Source of the DNA: an uncultured Clostridium sp.
GTDB lineage: Bacteria > Bacillota > Clostridia > Lachnospirales > Lachnospiraceae
DNA length: 31,296 bases
Assembly (NCBI RefSeq): GCF_900547735.1
Contig: NZ_URHZ01000068.1
Location: 1-31,296, forward strand
Direction: 5' to 3'
Position 1 is the stretch's first letter. Each line of letters starts with the position of its first letter. A program made the translations under genes and the position numbers. The notes beneath the pieces were generated by a model. It was not told the DNA's origin and ran no database searches. It saw nothing but the letters and a program-made list of their open reading frames with translations. Positions 1 through 5,252 of this stretch are shown one piece after another.

Positions 1-63
1 TCCAACCCACTCCCCCGTCCGCCGTCTTACAGAGGCGTCCTCGCATCTCAACTAACTTCATAT

Positions 64-777
64 TCATAACTTCTCCCTCATCTCCTTCAGTATCTTCCGC
101 TCCATCCGCGATACCTGAACCTGGGAAATTCCGAGGATTTCCGCTATCTGCGTCTGGGTCTGGTTGTAAAAATATCTTCTCACGATGATTTCACGCTGCT
201 TTTTTTCTAGGGATTTTAAGAGTTCTCCCAACACCATGCGGTCTAAGAGCATCTCGTTTTCTTCCCGCTCTTCGGCCACCTTGTCGATCAGGGACAGGGT
301 GTTGTCCTCGCCCGATCCGGATGGAGCATAGAGGGATTCGACCTGGCATCCGGCTTCCAGGGATGCCGCCACCTCCTCTTTGCTGGCCCCGAGGGCGTCG
401 GAAATTTCCTCCAGGGTCGGTTCCCGGCCCAGGGAGCCGGACAGGCTCTCCCGCACTACGCTGACCTTAATCCCCAGTTCCTTGATAGAACGGCTGACCT
501 TGATCATGCCGTCGTCCCGGAGAAAACGTTTAATCTCCCCGGTGATCATCGGAACCGCATAAGTAGAAAAACGCACCTCATAGGAAGTGTCGAATTTATC
601 AATCGCCTTGATAAGCCCGATGCTCCCTATCTGAAACAAATCTTCTGTCTCACATCCTCTTCCCGTAAAGCGTCTGACAATACTCCAGACAAGCCCTACG
701 TTGTCCATTACCAGCCGTTCTCTGGCTGCTTTATCCCCGTTGTGAGCCATCTCGATTAGTTTCATGGTCTCATCCAT
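64..777 (-). CDS. sigF: RNA polymerase sporulation sigma factor SigF (SpoIIAC)
   Basis: A 237-aa sigma-70 family factor of the SigF/SigG type, which directs forespore-specific transcription early in sporulation. Region 2 is visible as DLFQIGSIGLIKAIDKFD followed by FSTYAVPMITGEIKRFLRD (about residues 46-87). Region 3 follows, and the C-terminal region 4 helix-turn-helix is at about residues 208-230 (QTQIAEILGISQVQVSRMER). Length matches the family. The ATG at 777 is preceded by an AGGTGA ribosome binding site that overlaps the spoIIAB stop codon, and only 4 bases separate the two genes, so translation is probably coupled. Position as third gene after spoIIAA and spoIIAB fixes the identity as SigF rather than SigG. 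It should be held inactive by SpoIIAB until SpoIIAA is dephosphorylated (known for the family). No convincing terminator is seen in the 63 bases downstream. Confidence 0.96.
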   Translation of the reverse strand: MDETMKLIEMAHNGDKAARERLVMDNVGLVWSIVRRFTGRGCETEDLFQIGSIGLIKAIDKFDTSYEVRFSTYAVPMITGEIKRFLRDDGMIKVSRSIKELGIKVSVVRESLSGSLGREPTLEEISDALGASKEEVAASLEAGCQVESLYAPSGSGEDNTLSLIDKVAEEREENEMLLDRMVLGELLKSLEKKQREIIVRRYFYNQTQTQIAEILGISQVQVSRMERKILKEMREKL

Positions 778-781
778 AGAG

Positions 782-1276
782 TCACCTGCCGATTTTCTTT
801 TTCATTTTTACCATAGTTCCCCGGCCTGGTTCCGACTCTACTTCCACCCGATCCATGAATGCCTCCATAAAGGAAAATCCCATTCCGGACCGTTCTCCGC
901 TGGTATCGCTGGTATACATGGGTTCCATTGCTTTTTCAATGTTGTCGATACCCCTGCCCTCGTCCCTGATCCAGACTGAAAGTTCGTCCTCCTCGATGCC
1001 GGTTTCTATGTAAATGATTCCTTCCCCGTTTCCGTATCCATGAATCACGCAGTTCGTCACCGCCTCCGACACGGCGGTTTTTACATCGTTGATCTCCTCC
1101 AGGGTCGGGTCCATGCGGCTCATAAATACGGCCACGGTCACCCGGGCGAATTCCTCATTCTCCGACCGGCTTTCGATCTGCATTTTCATCCATTCTTTTC
1201 TGAGCGCTTTTTTTGTTTCCTGTTCCTTTATTTCCATATTTTCCTGAATCTCCTGCACGTTTTGTCCCGTCTTCAC
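782..1276 (-). CDS. spoIIAB: Anti-sigma F factor / serine kinase SpoIIAB
   Basis: GHKL-fold protein kinase that binds and inhibits SigF and phosphorylates SpoIIAA. The N-box (SEAVTNCVIHGY), G1 box (DEGRGID) and G2 box (ERSGMGFSFMEAFMD) are intact. The start is ambiguous. The reading frame is open to 1321, but the best ribosome binding site (GGGAGGAG, 6 bases before the codon) points to a GTG at 1276, giving 164 aa. An ATG at 1237 with AGGA also fits. The Bacillus subtilis protein is about 146 aa and aligns from the ATG at 1189, so this version carries an N-terminal extension rich in Gln, Glu and Lys under the preferred start. With the GTG start the gene begins 13 bases after the spoIIAA stop. 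Operon position between spoIIAA and sigF supports the call. Confidence 0.93.
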   Translation of the reverse strand: MKTGQNVQEIQENMEIKEQETKKALRKEWMKMQIESRSENEEFARVTVAVFMSRMDPTLEEINDVKTAVSEAVTNCVIHGYGNGEGIIYIETGIEEDELSVWIRDEGRGIDNIEKAMEPMYTSDTSGERSGMGFSFMEAFMDRVEVESEPGRGTMVKMKKKIGR

Positions 1277-1289
1277 GTTATTCTCCTCC

Positions 1290-1631
1290 CTATCCATTAA
1301 TTGCGTCTTCCCTTGTATCACATTTTTTTACCAGCCGCATAATTCCTCCGATTGTCAGGATCCTTGTAATTCTAGGGCCTGCCCCATAAATCCTCACCGT
1401 TCCCCGGCTGCCTTCCATCTGCTTATACCGGCTCAAAAGGACGCCAATCCCTGAACTGTCCATAAATTCCGTCTGCGAGAAATCAAAAACAATTTTATTA
1501 ATATAATTCTCCTCCATCAGAAGATCCGTTTCATATTTCAGATTACGGCAGTTGTGGTGATCAAGTTCCTTGGGCAGATGGATGATAAGCGCCTGGCCAT
1601 CCGCCTCATAGGTAAAAAGTTCATTCTGCAT
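1290..1631 (-). CDS. spoIIAA: Anti-sigma F factor antagonist SpoIIAA
   Basis: A 113-aa STAS-domain protein, the phosphorylatable antagonist of SpoIIAB in the sigma-F partner switch. The conserved ELDHH motif is at residues 22-26. The phosphorylation site FMDSSGIGV is present, with Ser59 corresponding to Ser58 of the Bacillus subtilis protein by my alignment. Length is normal for the family. The ATG at 1631 has an AAAGGAG ribosome binding site 6-7 bases upstream. It is the first gene of the spoIIA operon, behind a roughly 150-base highly structured leader that contains a dispersed repeat. A sigma-H promoter is expected from other sporeformers, but I could not place one with confidence. Confidence 0.95.
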   Translation of the reverse strand: MQNELFTYEADGQALIIHLPKELDHHNCRNLKYETDLLMEENYINKIVFDFSQTEFMDSSGIGVLLSRYKQMEGSRGTVRIYGAGPRITRILTIGGIMRLVKKCDTREDAING

Positions 1632-1634
1632 TTT

Positions 1635-1731
1635 TATGCTCCTTTCGACTGCTTAAATGATATAGAGTCTGGCTCGCCGGACTCTTGCGCCGGGCGCGGC
1701 CGCATAGCGGCACATTACATCTTCGCGCGGG
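1635..1731 (-). promoter_or_regulatory. Structured leader of the spoIIA operon
   Basis: The minus-strand RNA between the dispersed repeat and spoIIAA can fold several small hairpins: GCCGC-TAT-GCGGC near 1700-1712, and AGAGTC-10 nt-GACTCT at about 1664-1685. GC-rich stretches CGCGCCCGGCGC lie between them. No known riboswitch class is recognised. A weak sigma-H-like pair (AGGATA at 1736-1741 and GAAG at 1721-1724, minus strand) spans the repeat boundary, but its spacing and -10 match are poor, so the promoter is unresolved. Confidence 0.35.
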
Positions 1732-1790
1732 TGCGTATCCTGCCCGGATGGCTTTTTATATCATAGGAACACATTCCTATGATATAAAAA
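1732..1790 (-). repeat. Dispersed repeat, copy A (hairpin plus CCGGGCAGGAT core)
   Basis: On the minus strand the element starts TTTTTATATCATAGGAA, has a TGTG loop, and returns with the exact reverse complement: a perfect 17-bp stem (1753-1769 with 1774-1790). It continues into AAAAAGCCATCCGGGCAGG and ATACGCA. The same architecture and core recur on the plus strand at 13110-13165. Both copies lie in front of a gene in the same orientation, and both begin in the T-tract of an intrinsic terminator. No coding potential is apparent. Confidence 0.75.
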
Positions 1791-1832
1791 AAGACACTAC
1801 GGGCGTAATTTCTTATCTTCCGTAGTGTCTTT
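1786..1832 (-). terminator. Rho-independent terminator of the folC-TPR operon
   Basis: Perfect 13-bp stem AAAGACACTACGG / CCGTAGTGTCTTT (1820-1832 with 1790-1802) with a 17-base loop, followed on the minus strand by a run of T residues down to 1786. It lies about 60 bases after the stop of the TPR gene and ahead of spoIIAA. The T-tract is shared with the left end of dispersed repeat copy A. Confidence 0.9.
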
Positions 1833-1890
1833 CTATTGTTCTTATTTATATGATTTGTTTTAATCCTGTTCCAACCGGGTCCTGGTCTTT

Positions 1891-3456
1891 TTAATCCTGG
1901 CCCTCACCGGCAGCGCTGCTCTCGTCGCCGGCCCCGCCGTTACCCGGGGCTTCTGTACCGGCCTGTGTTTCTCCGGCATTGCCGGCCGCTGTTTCCGGCT
2001 GTGTTTCGGGAACGGTTGTTCCGGCTCCGCCCGCAGCGGCTCCTCCGGCATTTCCTCCTGCTGTTCCGCCTGTTCCCTGCGGTTGTGTGGCAGCCGGCGT
2101 CTGGTTCGGCGCGGTCTGTCCCGGCGCTCCCGCCGCCTCACTCTGGGGAGCCAGTTCGGCAAGCTGGGTTCTCGCCTTGCCTGCGTATTCCGAATCCGCA
2201 AACTGGGTCACAATCTGGGTGAACAGCTGGATGGCCGTCTCGGCCTGTCCCTGGGAACGGTTGATCATACCCATGTTAAAAATAACCTTTGGGTTGTCCG
2301 GCCTGATGTTCAGACAGGTCTGATAGTAATTCAGGGCCTCGCTCATTCTTCCGGCCGACCACATCGTATAGGCCAGATCCTCCAGCGTCTGGTAGCCGTT
2401 TGTCTCAATATCCTGCTTGATTGAATTGGCAATGGCAAGATCCGTCTCGTCCGTAAACAGGGCCGGGTTAAATCCGGCATAGAGGGAAACCGCCTCGGTC
2501 AGATTGCTGCTTCTGTAGGCCTGCAGAATTTTCACCAGAATACTGTACTGATTCACAACGCTCTCATTGCTGTTCAAGAAGTTATTAAGCTGTTCTTCCG
2601 CCGAATCCTTATCGCTTTTATAGGTCACAATGCTGTTATTTAAGTTTGTTATCTCCTCGTTCTTCTGGTTTAACTGCTCATTATACTGAAGAATCTCCTG
2701 GTTGTGCTCGTTGTTCAGTTTTTTTGCAGCCGCCGGCATTACGAGGAAAAAGATTACGGCCGCTCCCAGAAGGAGCCCGGCCCCAATGTTGAGGACGGAC
2801 TGCCATCCCGTATTTTCTTTATAGCTGGGCGGAATGATGACATCGTCATCCTGCATCTGCCTGTGGGAAAATGCATTCTTAATTTTCCTGCGCTCTATCT
2901 CGGCCTTGCCTGTCCTTGCCTTGACAATAGACATGTACCACGATGCCTTGGGGTTATTCTTGTCAATCTTTAACACCTTGTAGAGCGACTTGCCCGCTTT
3001 TGTATAATCCTCATGGCTGATATAGAGAAGAGCCAGGAGCAGATGGGCTTTGACGAACCGGGAATTGGCCTCAACGACGCGTGTTAACTGCAGCACGGCA
3101 AGATCGTCGCTGCCGCTCTGCGCCTGTAAAAGCGCCTGATTATATTTCTTCACATTCTGGCTAGCCAGTTCAAGGCGTTCCGGCTTCCGCTGTATCTGAT
3201 CAAGATAATAGTCCGCCCTGTTGTCATTCTCCTGGAAATTCATGCTGATAACCCACTGCACAAGCGCTTCCGATACTTCGCCCATCTCGTAGTAGATTAA
3301 GCCCAGCAGATTTCTTGCTTCAATATGGTATTTATTCAGGTTCAGGCACTTTTGCAGATACTGCACCGCGCCTGTTAAATCCCTTTTTCCCGCCAGTTCC
3401 AGACCTGCATTATAAAAGCTGTTGGAAACCAGGCGGATTTTTTTCATCTGATCCAT
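1891..3456 (-). CDS. Bitopic TPR-repeat membrane protein with disordered tail
   Basis: A 521-aa protein of unassigned function. Residues about 10-185 hold tetratricopeptide-type helical repeats (for example LLGLIYYEMGEVSEAL and KAHLLLALLYISHEDYTKA). One hydrophobic membrane segment is at about 221-243. It is followed by a likely coiled coil at 245-295 and more TPR units at about 355-432 (LAYTMWSAGRMSEALNYYQTCL). The last 80 residues are low-complexity Ala/Gly/Pro/Thr/Gln/Glu. With no signal peptide, the first TPR block is probably cytoplasmic and the second outside the membrane (inference). The ATG at 3456 has a modest AGGCGG site. The gene starts 9 bases after the 51-aa gene that follows folC, so the three are one operon. 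A role as an assembly scaffold is possible but not shown. Confidence 0.85.
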   Translation of the reverse strand: MDQMKKIRLVSNSFYNAGLELAGKRDLTGAVQYLQKCLNLNKYHIEARNLLGLIYYEMGEVSEALVQWVISMNFQENDNRADYYLDQIQRKPERLELASQNVKKYNQALLQAQSGSDDLAVLQLTRVVEANSRFVKAHLLLALLYISHEDYTKAGKSLYKVLKIDKNNPKASWYMSIVKARTGKAEIERRKIKNAFSHRQMQDDDVIIPPSYKENTGWQSVLNIGAGLLLGAAVIFFLVMPAAAKKLNNEHNQEILQYNEQLNQKNEEITNLNNSIVTYKSDKDSAEEQLNNFLNSNESVVNQYSILVKILQAYRSSNLTEAVSLYAGFNPALFTDETDLAIANSIKQDIETNGYQTLEDLAYTMWSAGRMSEALNYYQTCLNIRPDNPKVIFNMGMINRSQGQAETAIQLFTQIVTQFADSEYAGKARTQLAELAPQSEAAGAPGQTAPNQTPAATQPQGTGGTAGGNAGGAAAGGAGTTVPETQPETAAGNAGETQAGTEAPGNGGAGDESSAAGEGQD

Positions 3457-3465
3457 TCTTACCGC

Positions 3466-3621
3466 CTATTCTTTCATTCTCTTTAAAAGTTCTATCATAA
3501 TATCGGACATATCTGTTAAATCACTTTTTACAATTGCCTCGCCGATATCTTCCACTTCAAGGCTGGGTTTAAAACGCTCTATCTCATCATCAAAATCAAT
3601 TGTTAACGCTTCGTCACTCAT
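3466..3621 (-). CDS. 51-aa acidic protein between folC and the TPR gene
   Basis: A short frame encoding a 51-aa protein, starting MSDEALTIDFDDEIERFKPS and ending with an amphipathic helix MIELLKRMKE. Its ATG overlaps the folC stop codon in an ATGA arrangement. It has an excellent ribosome binding site (GAGGAGGAA about 8 bases upstream), and its stop lies 9 bases before the TPR gene start. The strong site and tight packing argue that it is real. I do not recognise the family. The sequence is acidic at the N-terminus and predicted helical at the C-terminus, so a small partner or regulator of a neighbour is possible (inference). Confidence 0.8.
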   Translation of the reverse strand: MSDEALTIDFDDEIERFKPSLEVEDIGEAIVKSDLTDMSDIMIELLKRMKE

Positions 3622-4994
3622 GCTTCATTCCTCCTCAGCACATCTTTTATTTCTCCGATTAAGTAAAGAGAACCTGCACAGAAAACGGTGTCTTCCTGTT
3701 TTTTCTCCCTTACCGCTTCTTTAAGCGCCTCCGCTACCGTCGGTATTACGCGGATGTCATGGCCGCTTTCTTTGCCGGTTCCGCCCGCGGATTGCGTCCG
3801 GCCCAGCAGTCTGTCCACTTTCTTCCATGCGTCATGGGCGGCCTCGTCCAGCTTTCTGATATCCAGACCGCGTCCATACTCGATCTGGGTCAGGATCAGC
3901 ACGTCCGGCATAAATTCCCGGCAGAGGATCTCGGCCATCTCACGGTACTCTTTGTCTGAAACCACGGCAAACATCAGGATTCTTCTGCCGCCTCCGCGCT
4001 TTGCCGCAATCGCCCTGGCCGCTTTGGCAAACTCCCGGATTCCTCCTTCGTTGTGGGCTCCGTCGAGATATACATTTTCCATTATCTGTTCCATGCGTCC
4101 CGGCCATACGGCATGTCCGATGCCCCGGCTAATGACTTCCGCGTCAATTCCGAGAATCTCGGCCGTCCTGAAGGCCAGCATGGAATTAACCGCCTGGTAT
4201 TCCGCCGCAAACGGGATCTCAAGGAGATGTTCTCTGTCTCCTTCCGCCTGCTTTGCCGTCAGTTTCAGATGGCCGCCGTCAAGCTCCAGGCCGCTGTAGG
4301 ACGTATTGTCCACCGGCCAGGCCCTGCTGCCCATCTCCTCCGCTTTGGCTCTTATCACTGCCGACGCCTCCGCCGACGTGTTATCGTATATTACGGGGAC
4401 ACCCGGTTTGATGATTCCGGCCTTTTCTCCGGCAATCTTCTCCACCGTGTCTCCCAGGTATTCCATGTGATCCAGGCTGATCGACGTAATCACGGTTGCC
4501 AGGGGATGCTCCACACAGTTTGTGGCATCCAGCCGGCCGCCAAGCCCGGTTTCCAACACTACGTAATCGCAGGGGGACTTCTTCACCATCACCATAAACA
4601 TCAAAAACAGGAACTCAAAGTAGGACGGATGGCCCGCTCCAATCTTCTCAAACTCCTCCTGTGCGTCCCGGACTTTCCGGTATGCATATAAGAACAGTTC
4701 GTCGTCCACATCTTTGCCGTTGAAGGCAAATCTCTCCGTGATAGAAAGCAGGTGCGGCGATGTAAATACGGCCGCCGTATGTCCGGCCTCCCTGAAAACG
4801 GAGGAGAGAAAAGCGCAGACGGAACCTTTTCCATTCGTTCCGGCTATATGCACAATCTTCATGTCATCCTGGGGACTTCCCAGAATTCCCAGCATTTCCC
4901 TGACCATCTCAACAGTATGCTTCTCTTTGGAAAACTTCGGTATCTGATCCAGATATTCCGCCGCCTCATTGACAGCTATATTCCGTTCCTTCAT
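3618..4994 (-). CDS. folC: Folylpolyglutamate synthase / dihydrofolate synthase
   Basis: ATP-dependent ligase of the Mur ligase superfamily that adds glutamate to folates (and in many bacteria also makes dihydrofolate from dihydropteroate). Visible motifs are the P-loop HIAGTNGKGS (residues 49-58 from this start), LETGLGGRLDATN, the SISLDHMEYLG segment, and DGAHNEGG in the C-terminal domain. Length is about 458 aa, normal for the family. The frame extends upstream to a TTG at 5063, but no site supports that start. ATGs at 5006 and 4994 are both possible with weak ribosome binding sites, and 4994 fits homologues best. It is the first gene of a three-gene operon. A promoter is at about 5102-5129 and a small hairpin (ATCCCGC stem, 5067-5082) lies in its leader. 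Confidence 0.93.
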   Translation of the reverse strand: MKERNIAVNEAAEYLDQIPKFSKEKHTVEMVREMLGILGSPQDDMKIVHIAGTNGKGSVCAFLSSVFREAGHTAAVFTSPHLLSITERFAFNGKDVDDELFLYAYRKVRDAQEEFEKIGAGHPSYFEFLFLMFMVMVKKSPCDYVVLETGLGGRLDATNCVEHPLATVITSISLDHMEYLGDTVEKIAGEKAGIIKPGVPVIYDNTSAEASAVIRAKAEEMGSRAWPVDNTSYSGLELDGGHLKLTAKQAEGDREHLLEIPFAAEYQAVNSMLAFRTAEILGIDAEVISRGIGHAVWPGRMEQIMENVYLDGAHNEGGIREFAKAARAIAAKRGGGRRILMFAVVSDKEYREMAEILCREFMPDVLILTQIEYGRGLDIRKLDEAAHDAWKKVDRLLGRTQSAGGTGKESGHDIRVIPTVAEALKEAVREKKQEDTVFCAGSLYLIGEIKDVLRRNEA

Positions 4995-5101
4995 CCTATT
5001 TACCATCTTTCTGCCAGAAAGGCCTTTATCTTGATGCGGCAAAGCCGCCCGTACTTGGAACAAAGAATCCCGCTCGCGGGATAATTACATTTTACTTTAC
5101 T

Positions 5102-5129
5102 ATTATAATATACATCCGTTTTTATGCAA
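5102..5129 (-). promoter_or_regulatory. Promoter of the folC operon
   Basis: On the minus strand TTGCAT (5124-5129) and TATAAT (5102-5107) are separated by 16 bases, a good housekeeping sigma-A promoter. The predicted start is near 5095, giving a leader of about 100 bases that includes the 5067-5082 hairpin. Confidence 0.7.
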
Positions 5130-5209
5130 GGAGTTTATTTCGGTATTTTTTTTGAAATATCGACATATGTATATCGGTTAGGCCATTGCAAATTCCGCCG
5201 ATTAAAGCA

Positions 5210-5242
5210 GCAGGAGGCATCCGTTTTCCGGCTGCCCCCTGC
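5210..5242 (-). terminator. Probable terminator after the 911-aa protein gene
   Basis: Minus-strand stem GCAGGGGGCA / TGCCTCCTGC (10 bp with one G-T pair) about 10 bases after the stop codon at 5253, with a 13-base loop. The following T-run is poor, so efficiency is uncertain. Confidence 0.55.
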
Positions 5243-5252
5243 GCATTTTCTA

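Noticed and set aside
1724..1736. Sigma-H promoter for spoIIA within the repeat
   Set aside because: AGGATA is a fair -35 match, but the expected GAAT -10 is only GAAG, at short spacing, and copy B does not keep the arrangement.
1860..2201. Minus-strand Arg/Pro-rich frame inside the TPR gene
   Set aside because: It is an out-of-frame shadow of the low-complexity GC-rich tail of the TPR protein.
5157..5177. Imperfect palindrome ATATCGACATATGTATATCG
   Set aside because: AT-rich with mismatches, between a terminator and a promoter; no neighbour suggests a specific binding protein.
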